Source: an uncultured Solirubrobacteraceae bacterium
Lineage (GTDB): Bacteria; Actinomycetota; Thermoleophilia; Solirubrobacterales; Solirubrobacteraceae
Length of the DNA: 64,000 nucleotides
NCBI GenBank assembly: GCA_902806205.1
Contig: CADCVR010000079.1
Location: 56,409-120,408, forward strand
Reading direction: 5' to 3'
Both the position numbers and the translations under genes were made by a program. Position 1 is the stretch's first letter. Each line of letters starts with the position of its first letter. This document shows, one piece after another, positions 42,699 to 51,464 of this stretch. Below the pieces are notes generated by a model that made no database searches, was not told where the DNA came from, and saw only the letters and a list, made by a program, of their open reading frames with translations.

Positions 42699-43088
42699 TC
42701 ATCGCACCGCGTCGATGAGCAACTCGCCCTTTTGCTTCTTGAGCGTGACGCGCCCTCTCAGCTTCTTGCCGCTGGCCGCGACCTTCGCGGTGCCGGCGTT
42801 GCCCGGGGTCGGCTTGGGGATCTCGAACTGAAACGGATATTCGCCGACGCCGGCCTTGATCTGCCGCTCGCAGGTCTTCTTGGCCCCGTCCGATCGGCCC
42901 GTGGTGGCCTGGAGCAAGCGGGGCGTCATCAGGCCGCAGTAGGTCTCACCGTCCTTGTTGACCGCAGCGGCGATCCATTCCCGTACGACCTCGTCGCCCT
43001 GCCCTTGAACTGACTCCGACTTCCCACAGGCCGTCAGCGCCAGCGCGCCGATGGCCAGGGCGGACAGCGCAGAGATTCGGGTGCTCAT
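42699..43088 (-). CDS. Small lipoprotein
   Basis: A 129-aa secreted lipoprotein. The signal peptide MSTRISALSALAIGALALTACG has a lipobox (LTAC; Cys21). The mature part has EVVREWIAAAVNKDGETYCGLMTPRLL, the pattern of DUF4878/NTF2-like lipoproteins, and a basic C-terminal strand pair (VTLKKQKGELLIDAVR). Two more Cys may form a disulfide. The ATG at 43088 is chosen because it opens the signal peptide. A good promoter lies about 110 bp upstream. Confidence 0.8.
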   Translation of the reverse strand: MSTRISALSALAIGALALTACGKSESVQGQGDEVVREWIAAAVNKDGETYCGLMTPRLLQATTGRSDGAKKTCERQIKAGVGEYPFQFEIPKPTPGNAGTAKVAASGKKLRGRVTLKKQKGELLIDAVR

Positions 43089-43195
43089 CTGGTACGTCCT
43101 GTCGTCAAGGCAGCGGACGGCGCCCGCCTTCCGCGGGTCGACGCGTGTCGGGCGCTCGCTGCCGGTTCGTCGCAAACCGGGACACTGCGGGACAG

Positions 43196-43223
43196 AACGT
43201 ACCACTGTCTCGGCGCCAGTCAA
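43196..43223 (-). promoter_or_regulatory. Putative promoter of the lipoprotein gene
   Basis: On the minus strand, TTGACT (43218-43223) and TACGTT (43196-43201) are separated by 16 bp. The -35 matches the consensus at five of six positions. Transcription would start near 43188, giving a leader of about 100 nt for the lipoprotein ORF. Confidence 0.5.
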
Positions 43224-43283
43224 CCCGGACCGCCGAAGTCGCCACAAACACGCAGATCGGCTGCCGGCTCAGGCACCAACCCG

Positions 43284-44732
43284 TCAGGTGATCGCCAGGA
43301 CGGCGATGGTCCCGTCGTCTTCGAGTGGTTGGTGCCAGCAGTCGGTCACGGCCTGAAGCACGGCCATGGCGGTGGCGGCGGCGGTTGGGTTCTCGATGCC
43401 CGCGATCGCGCGCCTGATCCCGTCGACGCCGAAGTGTCCGCCGTCTTCGGTACGCCGCTCGCTGATGCCGTCGGTGACGAGAATGAGGCGCTCGTCGGAT
43501 CGCAGCTGATGTTCGGTCGCGGTGAAGGTCGGCTCGTGATCGTGGGTGCCGAGGACCGGGTGGGGTGGGCTGTGCAGCTCGCTGAGGTTGCCCTCCGCGT
43601 CGGCGATGTAGGCAGGCGGGTGGCCGCAGTTGACCCAGGTCAGCGTCTGGGTGGCCGGCCGCCAGCGGGCAACCAGCGCGCTGACGTAGAAGTCGGGGTT
43701 CCCCAGCTTCTGGACGGTCTCGTGCATCGCAAGCAGCGCCTGTTCGAGGGTGTGGCCGCTGCGCCGCGCGGCGCGCAGAGCGCCGAGCGCGGCGGCACCG
43801 AGGCCCGCGGCGGTGGGGCCCGTGCCGGCGGTGTCGGCAATCGCGAGCCACGCCCCGTCGCGGTTGTCGACGAAGTCGAACCAGTCGCCGCCCACCTCAT
43901 AGGAGGGCAGCAGGCCGCCGGCGAGCTGGGCGCCCTGGATCCGCACGATCCGTGGCGGGAAGAGGTTCTGCTGGATCTCGGCCGCGGGAGTGGTCGGTTT
44001 GCGACGCCGCGCGGCTTCGATGAAGTCGGTGTAGTCGTTGGCGAGCTCGAGCGCGGCCGCACCCTGCTTGGCGATGTCCTCGAGCGCCGTCATCGGCGTG
44101 CCCATGCACAACAGCAGTCCCGTGACTCTTCCGCGCAGCCAGAGTGGCTGGCAGGTGCAGCCGGGAAGGCGCTGATGCAGCCTGTCCTGGAAGGCCGGGA
44201 GTCCCTCGGGGACGATCTCCGGACCCAGTGCCGGCGGATCGGCGAGGTGGTCGGGGAACTCCTCTGAGCCGGCGAGCCGCAGGAGGTGCGAGCCGTCGAT
44301 GTCAACGACGTAGAGCGCTACGGCGACGCCAGCGGCGCGTCGGGCCTCGGCGACGAGCTGATCGGGCACGAGGTGCGGAGGTACCTCGTCGAGGATGTGG
44401 GTCACCTCCAGCGCCAGCGGGCGGTCGCGCCCGAGCTGTCCCGGTGCACGGAACGGCAGGGTCGCGACCTGTGCGGGCACAGAGGACGGCAAGGCGTCCG
44501 CGCGTTCCTGCATGGCGCGCTGCAGCACCTCTCGGGTTGCGAAGTGGCGATACAGCGTCGATCGCCCGACCCCGGCGGCGGCGGCGATCTCGACCATGCT
44601 CATGCCGCGGTCGCCGCCCAGCGCTTCGGCCGCTGCAAGGATCCGCTCCCGGCTGGCGAGCGCGTCGGAGCGGAACGTGCTTGGAGGCTTCGTCGGCAGG
44701 CTCTGGGCGGGGGCGGGCACGTGCTCGCTCAT
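43284..44732 (-). CDS. TetR-type HTH fused to SpoIIE (PP2C) phosphatase
   Basis: A 482-aa protein with an unusual order. Residues 26-75 are a TetR N-terminal HTH (RERILAAAEALGG ... MVEIAAAAGVGRSTLYRHFATREVL). Residues 105-235 look like a GAF-type sensor (VAVALYVVDIDGSHLLRLAG ... GLLLCMG). Residues 250-482 are a SpoIIE/RsbU-type PP2C phosphatase with metal-site aspartates at 283 (GGDWFD), 300 (ADTAG), 421 (VTDGISERR) and 472-473 (EDDGTIAVLAI). It could dephosphorylate an anti-sigma antagonist while binding DNA itself. The ATG at 44732 fits; GTG 44798 would add a poorly conserved extension. Confidence 0.88.
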   Translation of the reverse strand: MSEHVPAPAQSLPTKPPSTFRSDALASRERILAAAEALGGDRGMSMVEIAAAAGVGRSTLYRHFATREVLQRAMQERADALPSSVPAQVATLPFRAPGQLGRDRPLALEVTHILDEVPPHLVPDQLVAEARRAAGVAVALYVVDIDGSHLLRLAGSEEFPDHLADPPALGPEIVPEGLPAFQDRLHQRLPGCTCQPLWLRGRVTGLLLCMGTPMTALEDIAKQGAAALELANDYTDFIEAARRRKPTTPAAEIQQNLFPPRIVRIQGAQLAGGLLPSYEVGGDWFDFVDNRDGAWLAIADTAGTGPTAAGLGAAALGALRAARRSGHTLEQALLAMHETVQKLGNPDFYVSALVARWRPATQTLTWVNCGHPPAYIADAEGNLSELHSPPHPVLGTHDHEPTFTATEHQLRSDERLILVTDGISERRTEDGGHFGVDGIRRAIAGIENPTAAATAMAVLQAVTDCWHQPLEDDGTIAVLAIT

Positions 44733-44794
44733 CTGCCGCCGAAGGTACCCGGCCGCCGAGCTGTCGACCACCGGGAAGTCGGCTCGTCGAACTT

Positions 44795-44807
44795 GCACAC
44801 GGTGTGC
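44795..44807. promoter_or_regulatory. Palindrome upstream of the TetR-SpoIIE gene
   Basis: GCACAC-G-GTGTGC is a perfect 13-bp dyad located 63 bp before the ATG of the TetR-HTH fusion. TetR regulators usually bind such dyads near their own promoters, so it is a candidate operator. A TTGACT hexamer lies 18 bp further upstream (44825-44830). Confidence 0.35.
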
Positions 44808-44887
44808 CGGTCAGCCGCGCGACTAGTCAACAGACTCCTCGGCGTCCCATCGCCCATCTCCCGCGGTCCCGCGCGACCCGGGCGCCT

Positions 44888-45400
44888 TCACACCGGCCGG
44901 CGGGCGAGCTCCTCGTAGCGCACCGGCCGCCCGCCCGCTTCGTCCAGGTGTGAGCGCAACAGCACCACGCCCGTCGGCTCGAGGTCGATCGCGGGCGCCA
45001 CCGGGAGGTCGCGCGAGGCCGGCCGGCGGCGACCGCGCAGCCGCGCGAGCGTCACGTGCGGGCGGAACGGCCGGTGCTGCGGCGCGACGTCCATGAGGTC
45101 GCAGAGGTCGTCGTGCAGCGCCGTGAGCGCGGGCTGGTCGGCCACCGCCACGCTGAGCGCCCTTTCGCGCCACAGCACGCCGGCGGTGCGCACGCGCTCC
45201 AGGTCACCCAGCTCCAGCGCCTCGACCGCCGCGCGGGCCGCGTCGTGCGACGCACGCTCCCCGAGGAAGGCGAGCGTCAGGTGCTGGGCCTCCGGCGCCA
45301 CGGGCCGCAGCGCCGGGTCGTCGCCGACAACTTCGAGCGTCCAGCTGAACAGCGTCTCGCGCGCGACCTCGCTCGGCGCGAGCGCGACGAAGAGCCTCAC
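44888..45400 (-). CDS. thpR: RNA 2',3'-cyclic phosphodiesterase ThpR
   Basis: A 170-aa 2H phosphoesterase. Two HxTx motifs are visible: HLTLAFLG (near residue 43) and HVTLARLRG (near 125). The N-terminus VRLFVALAPSEVARETL is typical of LigT/ThpR. It hydrolyses RNA 2',3'-cyclic phosphate and can reversibly join 2'-5' linkages. The GTG start overlaps the stop of the upstream aldo/keto reductase by 4 nt. Confidence 0.9.
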   Translation of the reverse strand: MRLFVALAPSEVARETLFSWTLEVVGDDPALRPVAPEAQHLTLAFLGERASHDAARAAVEALELGDLERVRTAGVLWRERALSVAVADQPALTALHDDLCDLMDVAPQHRPFRPHVTLARLRGRRRPASRDLPVAPAIDLEPTGVVLLRSHLDEAGGRPVRYEELARRPV

Positions 45401-46434
45401 GCGGGCAAGCCGGCGTCCCCCTCCGGCGTCGCGACGACCGGCCCCTCGCCCGCGCCACTCTGGCCGATCGCCGCGGCGATGCGGTCGAGCACCTCGGGGG
45501 CGAGGCGCACCTCGCCCGCCCGCAGCCAGCCGTCGACCTGGCCGGGAGCGCGCGCGCCGACGATCGCACCGCTGACACCCTCCTGGTGCAGCGTCCAGGC
45601 GATCACGAGGTCGGCCATCGAGCACCCGAGCTCCTCGGAAATGGGCTCCAGGCGGGCGACAAGGTCGAGGTTGCGCTCGAAGTTCGGGCTCTGGTAGTCG
45701 TCGCTTCGGCGGCGCCAGTCGTCCTCGGCGAGTGCGTCGCGTCGCGGCGCGTCCCAGCGACCTGTGAGGATTCCCGCCTGCATCGGCGAGTAGACGATCA
45801 CGCCGGTGTCGTGCACGGCGCACCAGCGCATCGTCGTGTCCAGCACGTTGCGGTTGATCAGCGACAGCGGCGGCTGCAGCGTGTCGACGTGGCCGATCGC
45901 CTCGCACCGCTCGAGGTGCCGGGCCTGGAAGTTGGAGATCCCGACGAAGCGGGCCTTCCCCGCGTCGCGCAGGCCGACCAGGGTCGCCCACGCCTCTTCG
46001 AGGGTGGTGCCGTCGGCCGGCGGCTGGTGAAGCTGGTAGAGGTCGATGACCTCGACGCCGAGGCGCCACAGCGAGTCGTCGACCTCCCTGGTGATCTGGG
46101 AGGCGTCGCGCCGGACGCCGTCCATCGGGTCGCCGCCCTGCGTCCACGTCAACCCGCACTTCGTGAACACGAGCGGCCGGTCGGCGTCGGGCAGTTCGCG
46201 GACCGCGCGGCCGACGACCTCCTCGCCGTGACCCAGCCCGTAGGCCGGCGCGGTGTCGACCCAGTTGATGCCGCTCGCGACGGCGTGGTGGATCGTGCGG
46301 ACGCTCTCCGCGTCGTCCTGGGGGCCCCAGCCGAACGCCCACGGACCGCCGATGGCCCAGGCGCCGAGCCCCACGCGGGTGATCTCGAGCCCGGTGGAGC
46401 CGAGGGGGGTGGTGGTCAGTGCGGTGGAAGGCAT
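45397..46434 (-). CDS. Aldo/keto reductase
   Basis: A 345-aa NADPH-dependent (beta/alpha)8 reductase. Catalytic residues are in GINWVDTAPAYGLGHGEEVVG (Asp, Tyr), FTKCGLTW (Lys) and LYQLHQPP (His). C-terminal AIVGARAPGQVDG binds the cofactor phosphate. The family reduces aldehydes or sugars; the substrate is unknown. The ATG has a textbook AGGAGG 6-7 nt upstream. It is divergent from the LVIVD-repeat gene. The coupling with thpR appears incidental but is conserved in layout (GTGA). Confidence 0.88.
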   Translation of the reverse strand: MPSTALTTTPLGSTGLEITRVGLGAWAIGGPWAFGWGPQDDAESVRTIHHAVASGINWVDTAPAYGLGHGEEVVGRAVRELPDADRPLVFTKCGLTWTQGGDPMDGVRRDASQITREVDDSLWRLGVEVIDLYQLHQPPADGTTLEEAWATLVGLRDAGKARFVGISNFQARHLERCEAIGHVDTLQPPLSLINRNVLDTTMRWCAVHDTGVIVYSPMQAGILTGRWDAPRRDALAEDDWRRRSDDYQSPNFERNLDLVARLEPISEELGCSMADLVIAWTLHQEGVSGAIVGARAPGQVDGWLRAGEVRLAPEVLDRIAAAIGQSGAGEGPVVATPEGDAGLPA

Positions 46435-46504
46435 GGCGGGCCTCCTACCCGTCGGGGCGGTGTGCCGACGCGCCCGCTCCAAGGGCCGCGCTACCGTCGC
46501 GCGG

Positions 46505-48283
46505 ATGGGCCGACGCACCGGGTTGCTGCTTCTCGCAGGCTGTTCGCTGGCGTTGTCGGCCGCGCCCGCCGCGGCGCACTCAGACCCCCCGTCCGCCGAG
46601 GCCGTCGTCCGGCGGGGCGAACCGTCGGCCTCGAGCCGGGCGCAGGCGCTGATCCCGACGCGCAGCGAGCCGCCGCAGACCGCCGCGCCGCGCGCCCGGT
46701 GTGGCCCCGGCGCGCGGCCGGAGCCGAGCATCCAGGGCCGCGTGCCCGCCGGTGCGATCGCCTCGGGCGACGCCGAGCGCGGCTACTTCTGCAACCTGTC
46801 GCTGCTCGGCAAGGAGGGAACCCAGGGCGGCTACAAGGTCGAACGCTTCGTCGACGAGGCCGGGCACGAGTGCGCCTACTACGACACGACGCTGCTCTTC
46901 CCGACCAACGCACTGAGCGCCACGCTCAGCGCAACGCCCACCGGCGTGGCGGTGCTCGACCTGAGCGACCCCGCCAAACCCGTGCGTACCGCCACGCTCG
47001 TGACCCCGGCGATGCAGACGCCGCACGAGTCGCTGCTGGTCAACCAGGGGCGCGGCCTGCTCGCCGCCGTCATGGGCCACCCCGCCTTCGCCCCCGGCGT
47101 CGTCGACATCTACGACTTGAACGCCGACTGCCGCCGGCCGCAGCTGCTGTCCAGCGCGCCCGTCGGCCTGCTCGGCCACGAGAGCGGCTTCGCGTCCGAC
47201 GGCAAGACGTTCTACGCGACGTCCATCTCCAGCGGGACGGTGACCGCCGTCGACGTCACGAACTCGCGGCGTCCCTCGATTCTCGGCGTCTACGACTATC
47301 CGTCGCACGGACTGACGGTCTCCGCTGACGGCAACCGCGGCTACGTCGCCGGCTTCGACGGACTCCGAATCGTCGACCTCTCCGAGGTCCAGGCACGCAA
47401 GCCGCGCCCCCGGGTGCCGGAGATCTCCAGTCTGGCCTGGGAGAACCTGACGATCCCCCAGGTCGCGCTCCCCGTGACGATCGGCGGCAAGCCGATGCTG
47501 ATCGAGGTCGACGAGTTCTCCGGCCCGGTCGGGAGCACCCTCACCCCGGCCTCCAACGGCTCAGAGGTCGGCGCGGCACGGATCATCGACATCTCCGACG
47601 AGCAGGCGCCCAGGGTGATCTCGAACATGCGACTGGCGGTCCACCAGCCCGAGAACCGGGCCCAGCTGGCCGGCGATCCGGGCGCCCGCTCGCCCGCCCA
47701 GGGCTACGCGGCCCACTACTGCTCCGTCCCGTCCCCGGTCGACCCCGGCATCGTCGCCTGCTCGTTCATCGCCAGCGGACTGCGGGTCTTCGACATCCGC
47801 GATCCCTACGCGCCGAGGGAGCTCGCGTACTTCGTCGCCCCACCCGGCAACACGGGCGGCTCTCCGCTCCCGCTCGAGCGCTCGAACTACGCGATGAGCA
47901 GGCCGGCCTTCAACGTCGAGCGCGGGGAGATCTGGTACTCCGACGGCAACTCCGGCTTCTACGCGCTGAAGGTCGCACCGGACGTGTGGCCGTTCGAGGC
48001 GGCGAAGAGCACGGCGGGCCTGCCGAGCGCCCGCCGCTGCCTCAGTCGCCGGGCGTTCACCGTGCGCCTGCGCGCGCCGCGCGGCGCGAGGCTGCGCTCG
48101 GCCACCGTGAGAGTCGGCGGCAAGCGCGTGAAGGTGCGCCGCCGGGGCCGCCGCCTCACCGCACGGATCACCCTGGTGGGGATGAGGAGGGGCACCGTCG
48201 AGGTCAGCGTCGTCGCGCGCACGACCTCGGGCAGGGTCGTCCGCGAGATGCGGCGCTACCGGACCTGCACCCGGCGCCGCTGA
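46505..48283 (+). CDS. Secreted LVIVD-repeat (beta-propeller) protein
   Basis: A 592-aa protein with an N-terminal signal peptide (MGRRTGLLLLAGCSLALSAAPAAAH). The mature part contains several LVIVD-type blades: GVAVLDLSDPAKPVRTATL, VTAVDVTNSRRPSILGVYD, GLRIVDLSEVQ, ARIIDISDEQAPRVIS and GLRVFDIRDPYAPRELAYF. They probably form a surface beta-propeller. The last 75 residues are a basic Ig-like strand domain (FTVRLRAPRGARLRSATVRVGG), a Thermoleophilia-typical C-terminal module. TACCGT lies 7 nt before the ATG (leaderless arrangement). It is followed by a strong terminator. Confidence 0.85.
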   Translation: MGRRTGLLLLAGCSLALSAAPAAAHSDPPSAEAVVRRGEPSASSRAQALIPTRSEPPQTAAPRARCGPGARPEPSIQGRVPAGAIASGDAERGYFCNLSLLGKEGTQGGYKVERFVDEAGHECAYYDTTLLFPTNALSATLSATPTGVAVLDLSDPAKPVRTATLVTPAMQTPHESLLVNQGRGLLAAVMGHPAFAPGVVDIYDLNADCRRPQLLSSAPVGLLGHESGFASDGKTFYATSISSGTVTAVDVTNSRRPSILGVYDYPSHGLTVSADGNRGYVAGFDGLRIVDLSEVQARKPRPRVPEISSLAWENLTIPQVALPVTIGGKPMLIEVDEFSGPVGSTLTPASNGSEVGAARIIDISDEQAPRVISNMRLAVHQPENRAQLAGDPGARSPAQGYAAHYCSVPSPVDPGIVACSFIASGLRVFDIRDPYAPRELAYFVAPPGNTGGSPLPLERSNYAMSRPAFNVERGEIWYSDGNSGFYALKVAPDVWPFEAAKSTAGLPSARRCLSRRAFTVRLRAPRGARLRSATVRVGGKRVKVRRRGRRLTARITLVGMRRGTVEVSVVARTTSGRVVREMRRYRTCTRRR

Positions 48284-48300
48284 GCGCGACCCGACCGACG

Positions 48301-48347
48301 CCGAGGGGGCGGATGCGGGGCCAGAGCACCCAGATCCGCCCCCTCGG
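48301..48347. terminator. Bidirectional 14-bp hairpin
   Basis: CCGAGGGGGCGGAT (48301-48314) and ATCCGCCCCCTCGG (48334-48347) are perfect complements around a 19-nt loop. They sit between the convergent LVIVD and purU genes. This is the best-formed terminator in the window. Confidence 0.75.
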
Positions 48348-48374
48348 GCTCCGCCGGACGGTGCTCGGCAGCCT

Positions 48375-49232
48375 TCAGAAGACCACGGTGCTGGCTCGGT
48401 CGCGCAGCACGCGGTCCTCGCAGTGCCACTGGACGGCGCGCCGCAGCACGGTCCGCTCGATGTCGGAGCCCAGGCGCGTCAGCACGTCGACGTCCGCCCG
48501 GTGGGTGACGCGGATGACGTCCTGCTCGATGATCGGGCCCGCGTCGAGCTCCTCGGTGGCGTAGTGCGCGGTGGCGCCGATGAGCTTGACCCCGCGCTGC
48601 TTGGCGCGCGCGTACGGATCGGCGCCGGCGAACGCCGGCAGGAACGAGTGATGGATGTTCAAGACGGGTGCGCCGACGTCGCGCAGGAAGTCGCCGCTGA
48701 GGATCTGCATGTAGCGCGCGAGCACCACGAGGTCGTAGCCCGCCAGCAGCTCGAGATGGCGTGCCTCCGCCTGGGGACGCAGCGCCCGGGTGTTCGGCAC
48801 GTGGACGAACGGGACGCCGAAGCTCGCCACGGCGCCCGCGAGGTCCGGGTGGTTGGAGACGACGATGCCGATCGCGGCGTCCTCGAGCTCGCCGCGCCGC
48901 GCGCGCCACAGCAGGTCGAGCAGGCAGTGGTCCTCGCGCGAGACCATCAGCGCGACGCGCTTGGGCACCGAGGCCGGATGGATGCGCCAGCCGAGCGCCA
49001 GCGGCGCGGCGACCTCGCGGGCGAACGCCGCCCGCAGCCCGTCGAGGCGTTCGGCCAGACCGTCGAGGTGAAAGACCATGCGCAGGAAGAAACGCCCGTC
49101 CTCGGGGTCGGAGGAGAACTGGTCGGACTCCGTGATGTTCGCGCCCTGGGTGAAGAGAAAGCGCGAGACCGCCGCGACGACGCCCGGGCGGTCATCACAC
49201 GTCACGACCAGGCGCCCCGCGTTCGCGCGCAT
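48375..49232 (-). CDS. purU: Formyltetrahydrofolate deformylase PurU
   Basis: A 285-aa enzyme. The N-terminal ACT domain (residues 1-80, [26 protein letters not shown]) is followed by a formyltransferase-fold domain with [12 protein letters not shown] and [26 protein letters not shown], including the catalytic Asn/His/Asp set. It hydrolyses 10-formyl-THF to formate and THF, balancing C1 pools and supplying formate to purine synthesis. A TACCGT element lies 7 nt upstream of the ATG (49240-49245), so a leaderless mRNA is likely. It is divergent from the Nudix gene. Confidence 0.92.
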   Translation of the reverse strand: MRANAGRLVVTCDDRPGVVAAVSRFLFTQGANITESDQFSSDPEDGRFFLRMVFHLDGLAERLDGLRAAFAREVAAPLALGWRIHPASVPKRVALMVSREDHCLLDLLWRARRGELEDAAIGIVVSNHPDLAGAVASFGVPFVHVPNTRALRPQAEARHLELLAGYDLVVLARYMQILSGDFLRDVGAPVLNIHHSFLPAFAGADPYARAKQRGVKLIGATAHYATEELDAGPIIEQDVIRVTHRADVDVLTRLGSDIERTVLRRAVQWHCEDRVLRDRASTVVF

Positions 49233-49342
49233 GGCCGCGACGGTAGCTGCTGCTGGCTCCTGGGAGCCCGATGACGAACAGCCGCCTGGTCGCACAGGGC
49301 TGTACGGCGCTACATCAACCGACTCCTAGGCTCGAGCTCGGC

Positions 49343-49879
49343 ATGACCACACCGCCCCACGACCACTTCCACAGCGCCCACGGGACGAGCATCAACCCGG
49401 CGCTGGAGGGCGTGCGCTTCTGCCCGCGCTGCGGCAGGGACGCCGACGTGGCGTTCCCCCGGTCGATCTCGTGCCCGCACTGCGGCTACGGCGCCTACTA
49501 CAACCCGAAGCCCGTGGCCGGCGCGATCCCGCGCACCGCGGCGGGAGAGGTGCTCCTGCTCCGCCGCGGGTTCGCGCCCGGCAAGGGGCTGTGGACGTTT
49601 CCGGGCGGCTTCGTCGACCTGGGTGAGTCCACGGAGCAGGCCGCCGTCCGCGAGACGCACGAGGAACTGCGAATCGACGTGGAGCTCGGGCGCCTGGTGG
49701 GCGTCTACTCCCGGCCCGTCGACCGTGTCGTGCTCGTCGTCTACGAGGCGCGTGCGCTCGCGGAGCCGCAGACGACTCCCGAGGCGCCGGAGGTCCGCGC
49801 CTTCGCGCCCGACGCGATCCCGTACGACGAGCTGGCGTTCTGGAGCACCGCGGCAGCGCTCCGGGACCTCTTGAGCTAA
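49343..49879 (+). CDS. Nudix hydrolase with N-terminal zinc ribbon
   Basis: A 178-aa protein. The zinc ribbon CPRCG (about residue 27) and CPHCG (about 45) precede a Nudix domain with the box GGFVDLGESTEQAAVRETHEEL, a full GX5EX7REUXEE match. The arrangement is as in NudC-like or ADP-ribose pyrophosphatase-like proteins. It should hydrolyse a nucleoside diphosphate derivative; the substrate is open. The ATG at 49343 was preferred over an upstream in-frame ATG (49271) that would add a low-quality leader. The 110-bp divergent region has a GGCTCC-TG-GGAGCC dyad at 49255-49268. Confidence 0.88.
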   Translation: MTTPPHDHFHSAHGTSINPALEGVRFCPRCGRDADVAFPRSISCPHCGYGAYYNPKPVAGAIPRTAAGEVLLLRRGFAPGKGLWTFPGGFVDLGESTEQAAVRETHEELRIDVELGRLVGVYSRPVDRVVLVVYEARALAEPQTTPEAPEVRAFAPDAIPYDELAFWSTAAALRDLLS

Positions 49880-50024
49880 GTGCTCCGGTTCGTAAGTTCC
49901 GTCGCAGGATCCGGGATGGATCGGCGCGCCGTGGCGTTCGGCGACGGTCCTGCTCGTACTGGGGGCGAATCCCAGCACTGAGAGAGTCGTCCCACGATTC
50001 GCTGCCGGCTCGTGGAACAACCAG

Positions 50025-50726
50025 CTAGCGACGGCGCGCCGTGCGGACGCAGCGCGCGACGCGGCGTCCCTTGACCCGCGTGACGCGGCGGACGGCGCCG
50101 CGGCGGCAGCGACGGGCCGCCGGACGAGCGGTGGCAGAGCGCGCAGAGGCGGCGGCCGGGGTGGCGGCCAGCCTCGCTGCCTGCACGGGCGGGCCTGCGT
50201 CGTCAGACAGGCGGACGCCGTAGTTGGCGACGTAGGTGGCCGCGGGCCGCGAAGAGCCTCCAGGGGAGCCCAGCGCGACGCCCACCCCCACCTCGGCGAA
50301 GTCCCGCGTGAGGATGTTCGCGCGGTGCCCCGGACTGCGCATCCAGGCGGCGACGATGCTGCGCGGCGTCCCCAGCGAGCCCTCGCCCCAGGCGAGGTTC
50401 TCACCGACGGAAAGCCAGTCGAGGTACCCAGCGAGGCGGACGGCGAGCACGGAGCCGTCCGGGCCGACGTGGCCGAAGAAACGCTCGGTGACCATGCGCT
50501 GGGCGTAGCCCTGGGCGACGGCCTCGAGGCGGTTCTCGGCCACCAGCCCGCCCAGCCCGGCCGCGGCGCGCTCGGCGTTGGTCAGGCAGACGACCGCCGC
50601 GCGGACCCCGGCGGCGTGGGCCGCGACCGGCTCGATGTCGGCGCCCGGGCAGTCCGCGGCCGCAGCGGGCGCCGCCAGGAGGAGGCCGGCCAGGAGGCCC
50701 GCGAGCGAGAGGCGGAGGCGCGGCAT
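50025..50726 (-). CDS. Secreted CAP/SCP-domain protein
   Basis: A 233-aa protein. It has a signal peptide (MPRLRLSLAGLLAGLLLAAPAAAADC). The CAP domain at residues 45-170 has NAERAAAGLGGLVAENRL, FFGHVGPDG, GENLAWGEG and WMRSPGHRANIL; the two histidines and Glu of the CAP cavity are visible. The C-terminal 50 residues are Arg/Ala-rich and basic. Related YkwD-like proteins are secreted with unknown function. Three degenerate 18-bp direct repeats lie 45-130 bp upstream of its start. Confidence 0.85.
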   Translation of the reverse strand: MPRLRLSLAGLLAGLLLAAPAAAADCPGADIEPVAAHAAGVRAAVVCLTNAERAAAGLGGLVAENRLEAVAQGYAQRMVTERFFGHVGPDGSVLAVRLAGYLDWLSVGENLAWGEGSLGTPRSIVAAWMRSPGHRANILTRDFAEVGVGVALGSPGGSSRPAATYVANYGVRLSDDAGPPVQAARLAATPAAASARSATARPAARRCRRGAVRRVTRVKGRRVARCVRTARRR

Positions 50727-50769
50727 ACACCGCTCATCGGCCGCCTCCGGGCCGGCTTGTCACCGCCCT

Positions 50770-50855
50770 TCGACGGGGTGGACGTTCATCCGAGCGCCGG
50801 CGGTCGACGGGTGGACGTTCGGTTCAGAGCGGCCGCAGACGGGGTGCGACGTTTC
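50770..50855. repeat. Three direct repeats with about 34-bp period
   Basis: TCGACGGGGTGGACGTTC (50770-50787), TCGACGGGTGGACGTTC (50804-50820) and GACGGGGTGCGACGTTTC (50838-50855) are near-identical, with their ends 33 and 35 bp apart, about three helical turns. They occupy the region between the FKBP stop and the CAP-protein start, so they could be same-face binding sites controlling the CAP gene. Confidence 0.55.
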
Positions 50856-50867
50856 GTCCCGGCCTCC

Positions 50868-51464
50868 TCAGCCGATCTTCTTCAGGTCCACCGCGAAGAC
50901 GAGCGTCTCACCGGGCTTGATCGTCTCGCCCGAGCCCTGCTCGCCGTAGCCGAGGTCCGGCGGGATGACCAGCAGGCGCCGGCCGCCGACCTTCATGCCG
51001 ACGAGCCCCTGGTCCCAGCCGGGGATCACCATGCCTTGCCCGAGCGTGAACGGGAACATGTTCTCCTTGGTCTTCCAGGAGGAGTCGAACTCCTTGCCGG
51101 TGGAGTACGACACGCCGACGTAGCGGACGGTCAGCGGGTCGCCACTCTTGGCCGCCGGGCCCTCCCCCACGACGAGGTCCTTGACCACGAGCTTGTCGCC
51201 GGGCTCGCCCGCCGGCTTCGGGATGCCGGGCTTCTTGTCGAGGTCTTGGGCGTTGGCGATCGGCTCGACGGCCTTGCCCTCGCCGAACGCCTTCGCGGCA
51301 TCCTCGACGGGGGCGGCCGGGGTGGTCCCCGTCGGCGCCGCCGCGGCGGACGCGCCCGTCTCCGAGCCATCCGGGATGCCGGCGTCCTCCAGCTCCTCGC
51401 CGCAGGCGGCGACGGCGAGCGAGAGGGCGGCGAGCAGGGCGACGGTCGGGCAGCGAAGTTCCAT
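50868..51464 (-). CDS. FKBP-type peptidyl-prolyl isomerase lipoprotein
   Basis: A 198-aa secreted protein. The lipoprotein signal MELRCPTVALLAALSLAVAACG has a lipobox Cys near residue 21. A Pro/Ala/Thr-rich linker follows (about 22-85). The FKBP domain (about 90-198) has VRYVGVSYSTGKEFDSSW, MVIPGWDQGLVGMKVGGRRLLVIPPDLGYG and ETLVFAVDLKKIG. The active-site aromatic and Asp positions are conserved. It should assist folding of exported proteins outside the membrane. The tRNA-Tyr and sigA lie upstream. Confidence 0.9.
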   Translation of the reverse strand: MELRCPTVALLAALSLAVAACGEELEDAGIPDGSETGASAAAAPTGTTPAAPVEDAAKAFGEGKAVEPIANAQDLDKKPGIPKPAGEPGDKLVVKDLVVGEGPAAKSGDPLTVRYVGVSYSTGKEFDSSWKTKENMFPFTLGQGMVIPGWDQGLVGMKVGGRRLLVIPPDLGYGEQGSGETIKPGETLVFAVDLKKIG

